A stretch of 64,000 nucleotides of DNA, from assembly GCA_024180945.1 (NCBI GenBank), contig JAKSGN010000035.1, positions 1,364,001 through 1,428,000 of the forward strand, in the 5' to 3' direction. The stretch comes from Macrophomina tecta (Eukaryota; Ascomycota; Dothideomycetes; Botryosphaeriales; Botryosphaeriaceae). A program made the position numbers and the translations under genes. The notes under the pieces were generated by a model. That model had not been told where the DNA came from. It did not search any database and saw nothing but the letters and a program-made list of their open reading frames with translations. Below, in pieces: positions 52,795 through 62,707 of this stretch. Each line of letters begins with the position of its first letter. Within the stretch, counting starts at the first letter, position 1.

Positions 52795-54153
52795 TGTGGG
52801 CGCTGGAAGGAGTGAAACAACAGCTGCGCTGCTGGCACCGGGAGCGAGTGCTAGCCAAGTGCTATGATGGCTTTGACGGCGTCATGAGCTGGGCAGAAGG
52901 GGTCCAAGGGTCGCCAGCTGCGAAAGGCGGTTTGTCGGCCGTCAGCTCTAGATTGCGACTCCGTATTATTGCCCAAGGGGGTGCTAGCCGAGGGGCTGGC
53001 CGAGTATCAGGTGTCAGAGACTGTCGCGTGGTGGAGTCGGTCAAAGGAGGGGCAGCGCGAGCAGCTGGCTGCGATGGCAGGCGCCTGCTTTCAAAAGCGC
53101 CGTGGACGCAGTCATCTGCAGAGTTCAGAGACATCCAGTTAAGCATACAGCGAACGGCCTTGGAGCTTCGCGCGGCTTCGGCTGTGCGCAGGCGCCCACC
53201 GGCCGATTTCGATGGCCTCCAGGCCCGCTTGCATCTCGGGCCAGCCCTGCACGCGGTAGCGAGGCCCGGTCGAGAAGGGTGCGCGCCGCCGGGTCGCCCT
53301 TTCGGCGGACAATACGCTGGCGGGAAATTGTGATTGGCCCTGGCTGTCCTCTTGCCTCTGAGACACGCAGTATTTCGCGTGCGTGCGAGGCCGGTAAGCT
53401 ATTAATCATCGGCAGGCCAAGCCCAGGCCCGACCGGCATTAGAGCATGAGAAGCCAAGGGTAATCTCGAGTCTCTCGGGCGCCAAGCGCAGCCTCCTCAC
53501 TTACAGCACACCCATCTGCCCACGCCAAACTCCTCCTCACCCACCTCGACCGCACCCGCCCATCCTCCGCCCACGCGCCGCTGCATCTTCTACTCCCTCC
53601 CGCCGTCCCGAATCCACCGCCGCCACCCTTTGCCACGACTCCCGCCCGCTCGCCGCCCGCTCGAGGACTCCGGCTGCGCGCCATCGCCACGGCTCGTGCG
53701 CCATCCCGACGTGGCCCCCTCAGGAGAGCAGACATCATCGAGAGCTGCCCCAGGCCATCGAAGCCGTCGACCGGCCTTGCTTACGCGCTCGGCCTGACCT
53801 CCACCACTGCCCGACCGGTCCGGATGTCGCCTTGTCCTCCTCCGTTCTGATCGCACGCTCCACCCCACAGCCCTTCTCACTGGCGCTCGAACCTCCCGAC
53901 TGCATACTCCGCCGATTGGCGCACGCTCGACACCGTGGTTGTTTTCAGGAAAGGGCGTCTGTTCTCTTGCATTGCTGGCGTTACTGGGTGCGTATTACTA
54001 CTACTCGCCGCCATCATCGTGGTGTCAGTTATGCTGACTGCAGCGCCGACCAGCTCTTTCTTCATTTTGGCCCGTCCTGGACAACTTCGTATCTAGGATC
54101 TTATCAACGAAACCTTCCAACAGCATCTCGAGTATCTCGTCGACATCGCAATC
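52795..54153. other. Divergent promoter region between the CorA-like and SamB genes
   Basis: About 1.36 kb. Several long frames on both strands are Arg-rich mirror frames without domains. The pyrimidine-rich part from 53500 to 54150 looks like the leader of the SamB-type gene, possibly with a 5' UTR intron. No gene called. Confidence 0.5.
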
Positions 54154-56001
54154 ATGCGCGAAGTCAACTTCAGCATCCCGAACTCCAACAAGGCCTCCGT
54201 CGGCATCACCACCGCCCTCTATGACCGCCGGGCGCTCGACTGCACCTCTACTCTCCCTCTCATCAACTCGCTCAATCACCTCGCCTATCTCACAACTTCA
54301 TCGGCCCGCATTCGTGACATTCTCACCGTCGATGGCGGCGTCGAACGGTTGGTCTGCATATTGAAGGAGGGGAGGAGCAAGGATATGATGGACATCTGGA
54401 AGTGGAATCTCGCTTTCCAGTGCGTCGTCAACATCGGCGTGCGTGGCTCGGAAACCGTGAGGACGAGGGTGGTCGAAGCCGACATGGTGCCTGTGATTGC
54501 TACCGTGCTGGACAATTACATCCGTGTCATCGACAAGTGTCGAGAGAAGGCCGAGGCGGAGTATAAACGTAGCAATCCCCGCTTCGGTATCTCCGGTAGG
54601 CACTATGGCCGCGCTGGAGATCCTCTTGGCCCCAGCCTTGGTCACAGGTCGGAGCGGTCGCGGCGTCATGCCCCTCCTCCGATCGAGATTCCGCAGCCTC
54701 TCCCCTTCCCTCAGCAGATGGAGGCACCTCCAGCGGATGCTAACCCCCAGCCTGCGTTCGCCATGAGCTCGCCCCCCGAGCGCACTACTTTCACCCGCCC
54801 ACATCACCATCATCATCACCGCAGCGAAAACAGGACCCACAACCTTGCGTCCAGGAGCGGCACGGGCCGCCAGCACGCGACTCAAGCGCTCCACAGCGTC
54901 TCCACGATGGATACTCAGGATTCATTTGGTCTCCGCCCCGTTAGAGATGCTGACCGCCTCCCTTCCATGCTCCCCTCCCTGCAGCGTGAGATGACGTCTC
55001 AGCCCGAGTCTCCCACCACCCCCAACGCTGTTGCCCAACCAGAGTCGTCGAGGTCACAGGCTGCTGCTCCCAGAGCGCGCAGGAGGCCATCCATTCGCCA
55101 TCAGGTTTCCACCTCTGGTGACTCGGACAATGACGGTCAGGTCGAGGAAATTGTCGCCGATGACTCGGCCACAGCGGGATCCGCGGGCGAGCCTATCGTC
55201 GGCATCCAAAACGAAATAAATATGCAGGATATTGTTGATAACGAAGAGATGCTGGACGCCGGAGCGACGCCTGTGGGTCTCGCTGCTCCTGCGTCCGAGG
55301 CCACTAATGCCGAGACTTTCAACATTACCCACCGCTCTGCTATCGACGGCAGCATTCTCAATCCAGCAGCAACGCAAGCGGCAGGTCCCTTGGGTTTCTC
55401 GCCTGTGCAGCCCGCCATCAACGTAGCAAATGCCACGCCGCCCACAGGCATGCAGGCTAACTGGTACCCCCGCTCTGTCCAAGATCGCAATGCAACCGCA
55501 GGCGTACTTGCGGCGATGCCTCGAGATGAAGATGTCCTTATGTCGTTGCAGCTGTTGGCTTATGTTTCCAAGTATTGCAATCTTCGGTCTTACTTCCAAA
55601 AGTCCCACCTGGTGCCCAAGCTCAGGATTGGTAAGGAGCTTAGCCTTATCGATGGCGAGAACTCGACAGCGATGACGGTTGAAGAGGAGGAAGAGTGCGA
55701 GGAGGAGTATTTGCTACCCGACGATTTCAACATTTTTCCCTTGGTGGAGAAGTTCACCGTACGCCATCATTCCCAGGACATGCAATACTGGGCTGGCGTA
55801 GTGATGCGCAACCTCTGCCGCAAGGACGACTCCCGTGGGGGCATCAGGCAGTGTGCGTACTATCAGTGTGGCAAGTGGGAGGAGTACACGCGCCAGTTCG
55901 CCAAGTGCCGCCGCTGCCGTCGCACAAAGTATTGCAGCAAGGAGTGCCAGAAGAGCGCCTGGGTGTACCACCGGCACTGGTGCGTTGCTGCACAGCAATA
56001 A
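54154..56001 (+). CDS. samB: MYND zinc-finger protein SamB/Mub1
   Basis: A single exon of 615 aa, close to the usual length of the family. The N-terminus begins MREVNFSIPNSNKASVGITT and continues with an armadillo-like helical region (LNHLAYLTTSSARIRDILTV, ERLVCILKEGRSKDMM, WNLAFQCVVNIGVRG), all characteristic of SamB/Mub1. A long disordered centre follows with His and Pro/Gln runs, then a second helical part. At residues 567-611 lies the MYND zinc finger: CAYYQCGKWE, KCRRCRRTKYCSKECQ, HRHWC. In yeast, Mub1 works with the E3 ligase Ubr2 to direct Rpn4 degradation. In Aspergillus nidulans, samB affects morphogenesis and conidiophore development. The role here is inferred from these relatives. 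It has a long upstream region and no introns in the coding part. Confidence 0.95.
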   Translation: MREVNFSIPNSNKASVGITTALYDRRALDCTSTLPLINSLNHLAYLTTSSARIRDILTVDGGVERLVCILKEGRSKDMMDIWKWNLAFQCVVNIGVRGSETVRTRVVEADMVPVIATVLDNYIRVIDKCREKAEAEYKRSNPRFGISGRHYGRAGDPLGPSLGHRSERSRRHAPPPIEIPQPLPFPQQMEAPPADANPQPAFAMSSPPERTTFTRPHHHHHHRSENRTHNLASRSGTGRQHATQALHSVSTMDTQDSFGLRPVRDADRLPSMLPSLQREMTSQPESPTTPNAVAQPESSRSQAAAPRARRRPSIRHQVSTSGDSDNDGQVEEIVADDSATAGSAGEPIVGIQNEINMQDIVDNEEMLDAGATPVGLAAPASEATNAETFNITHRSAIDGSILNPAATQAAGPLGFSPVQPAINVANATPPTGMQANWYPRSVQDRNATAGVLAAMPRDEDVLMSLQLLAYVSKYCNLRSYFQKSHLVPKLRIGKELSLIDGENSTAMTVEEEEECEEEYLLPDDFNIFPLVEKFTVRHHSQDMQYWAGVVMRNLCRKDDSRGGIRQCAYYQCGKWEEYTRQFAKCRRCRRTKYCSKECQKSAWVYHRHWCVAAQQ

Positions 56002-57062
56002 GCAGGCAGTCGGCACGTCCAGCCTCGGCATTTTCCCTTTTCAGTCACAGTCATCATACCCATTTATTCAGCATTTGGCACGGCGCAGGGACAGAGATTC
56101 AGTTTGTGTGCATCAAAGAACTAATGACATGGGACGACTCATCCGTTTTTGACTCTTTGGCGGAATCTTACAGCTAGTAGGAGTTGTTGGGGGGTCTGTT
56201 TTCTACTGCTTTTTTTGGGGCTGCTCGGTGGACGGACAAAAATTGATTCGTCTTCGTCGCTCACCAATCGGTTCATATTCTTTGTTATTCAGTTTTGGAT
56301 CCTTGCCTCTTTTTGTACTCAGCGACAGGCATGTAGTTGATCCGCTCCTTCTACTGGATATAATTGTGTTTTGTCGAGCAGAATCCGATGCCAAATGCGC
56401 ATGTGCTGAGCGTGAAAATGAATGCGGCATCTCCCCACAGGGCGCCTGAATCCGCAGTCTTTGGGGCCCGCGGCGCGAACAGTGCCGGGCGCATGCGCAT
56501 TGGGGGGTTTGGCCGCTAAGCTTCTGGCGAAGTTTGCATTGGAGATGAGCCTGCAGCCTTGAAACGACCACGCGGCTGGCATCTATAGGTTTCTCGGAGA
56601 GAATGCTGTAAGCCAACAAAGAACCGTTCCTGCAGAAAGGACGAGCCAGTGAGGAGGACGAGCCGGGGTTACGTCAGGCAGCTAAAATTAGGCAGATGTC
56701 AGCGCGGACGCCAGGGCGGCGGGACAGCAGTGGCCCCGGCGGAGGGTTGCAGTGGCTCGGCGGCCTCAGGCCGTTGTTGGCATGCCCAGCTGCGCGTCGA
56801 CGAGGCCTCTCGGCTTCCAGAAGCACCAAGCTGCTGCGCCCCAGGCCGCCTGTCTCGTCCATTGAGTCTTGTGAGAACCCTCCCCCATGCAGCCCTGCAC
56901 CTCTCCATCACCTGTCTCGACGTCCTGTCGCTTTCTCACTCGCCATTCTTCACCCCACGGACCTCCAGCGCGACGTCATTCGCTGCACACCGACCGCAGC
57001 CGCCGGTCAAGCCTCCCGGCTGCTTCCCTTATGAGCTGCGCCTGTGAACACGCCTCCAGAGT
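56002..57062. other. Spacer between samB and the flippase gene
   Basis: 3' flank of samB followed by a C/T-rich leader region before ATG 57063. Frames on the plus strand from 56649 are leader-like, and no domain is seen. Confidence 0.5.
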
Positions 57063-60000
57063 ATGAGCGGGCCCCCCGGCCGATCAAGTCCTCGCGATCC
57101 AGACATGCGCAGGCGATATTCAGCACACGTCGACGAAGACGCCAGCGCCGAGGATGCGCCTACAAATGCCGGCACCGGCATGCAGGACCTGGACAGCTCC
57201 GGCCGCAGAGTCTTTACGGATCCCGCATCGTACCAGCCCATCTCAACCGCCTCCGGGGTCGACAGCACCGATCTGCCCGCTTCGCCGACAGGCGCTGCAG
57301 CTGAGCGCGCCCCGAGAGTCCGGTTTTCGACAGACATCGAGCGAAGCGCGGGTTCCGGCCACGTAGAAAGCGGCGATGGCAACGACAGGCCGGCTCCGGC
57401 GGGAAGGGCAATGGGTCATTTGGAACGGCCGGAGGCGCCCAGTCTTGCTGTAGATACTGCGTCTGCGAATGCTGCGGAAGCTGTAACTGCGCGGAGCCCG
57501 GGTCCAGTGCGTTCGCCCGTCTCGAGCCCTTCTACGGCTACCCCGCAAACCGCCCGTTCTAGGCTGTCGCCGCTCTCGCCAAGCGGACGCAGTAGAGGTT
57601 ATTCGCTGCGCAGCTCTCTTTTCCGCCGCAACGTGGAAGCTCCTTCGGGATCGCCCGATGCTGTCATTGAGTTGCAGGATGCGGGAGCCTCGTCGAGCCA
57701 GGTTTCACCAGCGCCGTCTGGATCCGCTGAGCCCAAGAAATCGTCGGATGATGCGGTTAGCGTGAACATCCGACAGTCTGAAGTGTCGCCTCCGCGTGAG
57801 TACGCTGAAATGTCAAAGGATTCCGATGAGAAGGCTGCTTTGAAGGGGATATCCGCGCTGCCCAACTACCAGTCATGGGTCAGCCGGAAGGAACGCCAGA
57901 CGAGCTTTGCCAAAGCGGTGAAGGAGAATGCCGAAAAACTGAGGAAGTTTATCCTGCGCATACAGGAGATCCCCCCAAGCAAGGACGGCCGGCATATTGA
58001 CCTCGACGCATCTCGCAAGAAGAACTTGATCGATGAAAGGACGGGAAACCCCTATGTTCCGAACACCATTCGCTCAAGTCGGTACAATGCTTGGAATTTC
58101 CTTCCCCGGCAACTGATTGCTCAGTTCTCCAAACTGGCAAATTTCTACTTTTTGTGCGTTTCCATTTTGCAGATGATACCTGGACTCAGTACGACTGGAC
58201 AGTTTACTACCATCGTACCGTTGCTCTTCTTTGTGTCTCTCTCCATTGGTAAAGAAGGCTATGATGATCTTCGAAGATATCGTCTGGACAAGGCGGAGAA
58301 CAATCGGGAATGCACCGTGCTGCATGCCTACAAGCCGCTGGACAAGGAAGCTGCGAAACCGGAACCTAAGGATGATGCGTCGGCGCCTTCGCTGGGGCCG
58401 ATACATTGGGCAACAACAAAGTGGAAGGACCTTAAGGTTGGCGATGTCGTTAAACTGAAGCGCGACGAGGCCGCCCCTGCGGATCTGGTGCTGCTCCATT
58501 CGGATGGCCCTAATGGAATTGCTTACGTGGAGACCATGGCATTGGACGGCGAGACGAATTTGAAAAGCAAGCAGACGTCGGCGTTGCTAGCAAAAACTTG
58601 CGACAGTGATGAGAATATAGCCGCCTGCAGAGCACATTTCGTCGTGGAAGATCCAAATATCGACCTGTACAACTTCGAGGGACGCATAACGTATGGCGGT
58701 GAAACGGCTCCTCTCACCAATACCGAGATCATCTACCGTGGGAGCATCCTGAGGAATACTCCGGAAGCGGTCGGCATGGTGATCTACTCCGGCGAGGACT
58801 GCAAAATTCGGATGAATGCGAATAAGAACCCGAGAATCAAGGCACCGGCGCTGCAAACTCTCGTGAACCGGATTGTCATCATCATTGTCATCTTCGTCAT
58901 TCTCCTGGCCATCTTCAACACCGTCGCTTACCAGATCTGGTCAAATGCGGAGGAAGATGATGCATGGTATCTGACCGATGCCAGTGTTGCTTTCTTCCCA
59001 ATTCTAGCCTCGTTCATTATCATGTTTAATACTATGATTCCCCTATCCCTCTACGTCAGCTTGGAAATAGTCAAGGTTTGGCAGATGTGGATGTTGAACG
59101 ACATCGACATGTACCATAAGGAGAGCAACACTCCCTTCGAGCCCCGCACATCCACGATTAACGAGGAACTTGGCCAAGTCAGCTATATTTTCTCCGACAA
59201 GACAGGAACTCTGACGGACAATTCGATGAAGTTTCGCAAGATGACTGTTGCCGGAACCGCCTGGTTACACAACTTCGATCTGGAACCATCTGAGACCACA
59301 CTCATCCGCCGTCCAACTCACAAGAAGAAGAACAAGGGCAAGAAGCCTCTTCGAAAGAGTTTGGCATCCGTAAAGCATGCCATGAAACCTGAACAAGACG
59401 GCTTTGAGACTCTCGGAAGCGAGGGCGGCACAACGGCAACTGCCGGAGAGCAGGAAGAAAATCAATGGACGTCGTCGGCACGTCCGGAAAAGCCTCAGTC
59501 GGAGCTTCTTACCAGCGACATGATCAAGTACATTCAGCGGAAACCTTACACTGTATTCGCAAGAAAAGCCCGGATATTCCTGCTTTCCATTGCCCTTTGT
59601 CACACCTGCTTGCCTGAGAAGAAGAAAGACGGCTCCATCGACTTCCAGGCTTCGTCACCGGACGAACTAGCTCTGGTCAGAGCTGCCCAAGAGCTCGGAT
59701 ACATGCTTATCGATCGCGACATTGGCACGATCACGCTCAAGAGTTGTCCGTCTGCAGATGGCGAGCCTGTCGTTGAAGTGTTCGAGGTCCTCGATGTCAT
59801 TGAATTCTCCAGCAAGCGCAAGAGAATGTCGGCTATCGTTCGTTTTCCTGACAATCGCATCTGCCTCTTGTGTAAGGGCGCCGACTCGATTGTCATGCAG
59901 CGCCTCAAGAATGCTTCGCTTGCTCACCAGAAAGTTGTAGAGATTGAGCGCAGAGCAAACAAGAGGAAGAGCATGGAGGCTCAGGCTGCTATCGCCCGAA

Positions 60001-62303
60001 AGAGTGAGCAGATTGAACGTAAAAGCATGAGCCGACCAAGCTTCACCGTTGGACGCAAGAGCCTTGGCGGTGTCAGCCGCCCCAGCATTGGAAGCACGGG
60101 AATGCAGCCTATCAGGGACGAGCTGAACCAATGGCTCGAGGAGCGGGAAAGAGACATCGATGTGTCGTCTGTGGAAGAGCAGAGCATTTATTATTCTCCT
60201 CGTCCTTCCGCGCAATTCAGCGGACGCCCGTCTGCCCAATTTAGCGGACGCCAATCTGCTCAATTCAATGCGCGTCAGTCTATGGCTGTATCGGAAGCAC
60301 GCAGCTCGATGCAGTTAGATGATGACGATGATGAACTTGTTGAAGAATCATTGGTCGTTGATGAGCCTGCCGTCTTTGAGCGGTGTTTCCAACACATCAA
60401 CGACTTCTCGACTGAGGGTCTTCGTACTCTCCTCTATGGCTACCGCTTCCTTGAGGAGCAGGAATACCAAGCTTGGAAGAAGGTGTACCTCGATGCCACC
60501 ACCAGTCTTGTCGACCGCCAAAACTTGATCGAGAGGGCAGGCGAGATGATTGAGCAAGATCTTGATCTTGCTGGTGCCACTGCTATTGAAGACAAGCTCC
60601 AGAACGGCGTCCCTCAGACTATCGATAAGCTCCGCCGAGCAAACATCAAGATGTGGATGCTCACTGGTGACAAGCGCGAAACCGCTATCAACATTGGTCA
60701 TTCATGCCGTTTGATCAAGGACTACTCCATCATAACGATCCTGGATCACGAGGATGGTAATGTTGAGCAGAGCATTGCCGCCGCCATCGTTGACATAAGC
60801 GAAGGCCGAGTTGCTCACTCGGTTGTGGTTGTTGACGGTCAAACCCTTGCCATGATCGAAAACGATAAGCCTGTCTATTCTCTCTTCTTCGACTTAGCCG
60901 TCCTTGCGGACTCGGTGATCTGTTGTCGTGCCAGCCCTAGCCAAAAGGCCGGTCTCGTAAATATGGTTCGCAAGAAGGTCAAGAAGTCGATTACCCTTGC
61001 AATCGGTGACGGTGCCAACGACATCGCAATGATCCAGGAGGCTCATGTCGGTATTGGTATCACAGGCAAAGAGGGTCTTCAAGCAGCCAGAGTGTCAGAT
61101 TACTCAATGGCTCAGTTCAGATTCCTAACGAAGCTGCTCCTCGTCCATGGAAGATGGAACTACATCCGCACCTGCAAGTATACGGTTGCAACATTCTGGA
61201 AAGAATTCCTGTTCTACCTTACCCAGGCGCTATACCAGCGGTGGGTCGGCTACACAGGCACCAGTTTGTATGAATCGTGGAGTTTGAGCATGTTCAACAC
61301 GCTCTTCACCTCACTCCCCGTCATCATACTCGGCATCTTCGAAAAGGACCTCTCACCCGCAACGCTCATCGCCGTGCCCGAGCTGTACACCAAAGGCCAG
61401 CGCAACGGCGGTTTTAATTTCAAGGTCTACCTCGGCTGGATGTTCATGGCGTCGTGCGAGATGACCATCATCTATTTCTGCATGCTCGGCCTTTACGGTC
61501 AGGCCATCTTCACCGGCGATCAGACCATCTACGCGCTCGGCACACTCACCTACACTGCCGTCGTCATCCTCATCTCCTTCAAACTCCAAGTCCTCGAGAT
61601 GCACGCCAAGACCTATACCGCCCTCTTCTCGTTCGTATGCTCGATAGGCGGCTGGTTCCTGTGGGACATAATCCTGGCCGCTAGCTACAGCGGCGACGAA
61701 TCCATCTACTACGTCAAGAACGGCCTGTGGGAGCGCGAGCGCTTCGGACGCAATGCCCCATGGTGGCTCACGCTCATCATGATCGTTGCGTGTTGCATCG
61801 TGTTCGAGATTGGCGTCAGGGTCCTGCGCGCCGCTTTCTGGACAACCGATGTAGACCAGTTCCAGGAGTTGGAGAAGGATCGCGATATCAAGTTGAGGTT
61901 TGAGGAAGCGGCGACGGTGGAGCTGAGTCAGGGCTGGGAGCGTTTCGGTAAGGAGGGCGATGCTGCGCCGCCACCGGTGAAGGGGAAGAAGAAGAACAAG
62001 GGGGTGGTGGCGAACTTGAGGAAGATGTTTGCGGATGAGGATTCGAGCGATGATGAGGAGGTCGAGGTGGCGGCGGCGGCGGCGGCGGGTGAGGGCTCGG
62101 GTATGATTAAGATGCGGACGGTGGAGGAGGAGCAGAGGAGGGAGGGCGAGGTCAGGGATTTGTTGATGAATCGGCCGGAGGATTTGGAGAGCGGCGTGGC
62201 TGGGGAGCAGGAAAGGAAGGCGAAAAGTAGGGGGAGCTTGGAGATCCAGGAGATGTTGGCGACGAGGTTTGGGGGCGTGAAGAGGAGTGAGACGTTGAAG
62301 TGA
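57063..62303 (+). CDS. P4-type ATPase, Dnf1/Dnf2-like phospholipid flippase
   Basis: A single uninterrupted exon of 1746 aa. A Ser/Pro-rich disordered N-terminus (1-290) is followed by the P4 entry motif (YVPNTIRSSRYNAWNFLPRQ, then QFSKLANFYFL). The actuator DGET motif is at 495-498. The membrane-4 motif reads IPLSL (IPISL in many relatives). SDKTGTLTDNS carries the phosphorylated Asp712. FQASSPDELALVRAA and KGADSIVMQRL form the nucleotide-binding domain. MLTGDKRETAINIGHSCRLI and GDGANDIAMIQEAHVGIGI (about 1315-1333) complete the P domain, followed by six C-terminal helices and an acidic/basic tail. It should move aminophospholipids or phosphatidylcholine from the outer to the inner leaflet at the plasma membrane and endosomes, with a Cdc50/Lem3 partner. 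An insert near 1047-1080 has SAQFSGR repeats. Confidence 0.96.
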   Translation: MSGPPGRSSPRDPDMRRRYSAHVDEDASAEDAPTNAGTGMQDLDSSGRRVFTDPASYQPISTASGVDSTDLPASPTGAAAERAPRVRFSTDIERSAGSGHVESGDGNDRPAPAGRAMGHLERPEAPSLAVDTASANAAEAVTARSPGPVRSPVSSPSTATPQTARSRLSPLSPSGRSRGYSLRSSLFRRNVEAPSGSPDAVIELQDAGASSSQVSPAPSGSAEPKKSSDDAVSVNIRQSEVSPPREYAEMSKDSDEKAALKGISALPNYQSWVSRKERQTSFAKAVKENAEKLRKFILRIQEIPPSKDGRHIDLDASRKKNLIDERTGNPYVPNTIRSSRYNAWNFLPRQLIAQFSKLANFYFLCVSILQMIPGLSTTGQFTTIVPLLFFVSLSIGKEGYDDLRRYRLDKAENNRECTVLHAYKPLDKEAAKPEPKDDASAPSLGPIHWATTKWKDLKVGDVVKLKRDEAAPADLVLLHSDGPNGIAYVETMALDGETNLKSKQTSALLAKTCDSDENIAACRAHFVVEDPNIDLYNFEGRITYGGETAPLTNTEIIYRGSILRNTPEAVGMVIYSGEDCKIRMNANKNPRIKAPALQTLVNRIVIIIVIFVILLAIFNTVAYQIWSNAEEDDAWYLTDASVAFFPILASFIIMFNTMIPLSLYVSLEIVKVWQMWMLNDIDMYHKESNTPFEPRTSTINEELGQVSYIFSDKTGTLTDNSMKFRKMTVAGTAWLHNFDLEPSETTLIRRPTHKKKNKGKKPLRKSLASVKHAMKPEQDGFETLGSEGGTTATAGEQEENQWTSSARPEKPQSELLTSDMIKYIQRKPYTVFARKARIFLLSIALCHTCLPEKKKDGSIDFQASSPDELALVRAAQELGYMLIDRDIGTITLKSCPSADGEPVVEVFEVLDVIEFSSKRKRMSAIVRFPDNRICLLCKGADSIVMQRLKNASLAHQKVVEIERRANKRKSMEAQAAIARKSEQIERKSMSRPSFTVGRKSLGGVSRPSIGSTGMQPIRDELNQWLEERERDIDVSSVEEQSIYYSPRPSAQFSGRPSAQFSGRQSAQFNARQSMAVSEARSSMQLDDDDDELVEESLVVDEPAVFERCFQHINDFSTEGLRTLLYGYRFLEEQEYQAWKKVYLDATTSLVDRQNLIERAGEMIEQDLDLAGATAIEDKLQNGVPQTIDKLRRANIKMWMLTGDKRETAINIGHSCRLIKDYSIITILDHEDGNVEQSIAAAIVDISEGRVAHSVVVVDGQTLAMIENDKPVYSLFFDLAVLADSVICCRASPSQKAGLVNMVRKKVKKSITLAIGDGANDIAMIQEAHVGIGITGKEGLQAARVSDYSMAQFRFLTKLLLVHGRWNYIRTCKYTVATFWKEFLFYLTQALYQRWVGYTGTSLYESWSLSMFNTLFTSLPVIILGIFEKDLSPATLIAVPELYTKGQRNGGFNFKVYLGWMFMASCEMTIIYFCMLGLYGQAIFTGDQTIYALGTLTYTAVVILISFKLQVLEMHAKTYTALFSFVCSIGGWFLWDIILAASYSGDESIYYVKNGLWERERFGRNAPWWLTLIMIVACCIVFEIGVRVLRAAFWTTDVDQFQELEKDRDIKLRFEEAATVELSQGWERFGKEGDAAPPPVKGKKKNKGVVANLRKMFADEDSSDDEEVEVAAAAAAGEGSGMIKMRTVEEEQRREGEVRDLLMNRPEDLESGVAGEQERKAKSRGSLEIQEMLATRFGGVKRSETLK

Positions 62304-62707
62304 GTATAGGGAATGGCGGATATCTGATTTTGGGCGATATTTTGTGGGATGGTATGTTTTGGCTTGGGTGGGCTGGCTATTTGATTTTGTTAAACTGCAT
62401 GATACCGAACCGAGCGAGGTTTCTCTCCTTTAGTTTTGTGGTTTTCGTTTTTATTTGAGTAACAAGAGAGAACATTCAAGGGATTGCGTGGCGTGGAAGG
62501 ATCAAAAAAAAAAAATGATTATATATATGGCACCCCGGCAAAGATCGTAGAACACTAAGAAGCGTACATTGCCATCAGCCGTTGTATCAGGAATATTCAT
62601 CGAGTACTAGAGCGTTCATGAAGAAACGAACCTTAACCGTTACTCCGTTGTCCGTCAAGCAGTCTATTCAAAACCTCCGGTATGCACAGGAGCCACTACA
62701 GCTCCGA
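62304..62707. other. Spacer between the flippase gene and the monooxygenase pseudogene
   Basis: Convergent 3' flanks with an A-run near 62504 and a (TA)4 tract near 62521-62528. Nothing codes. Confidence 0.5.
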
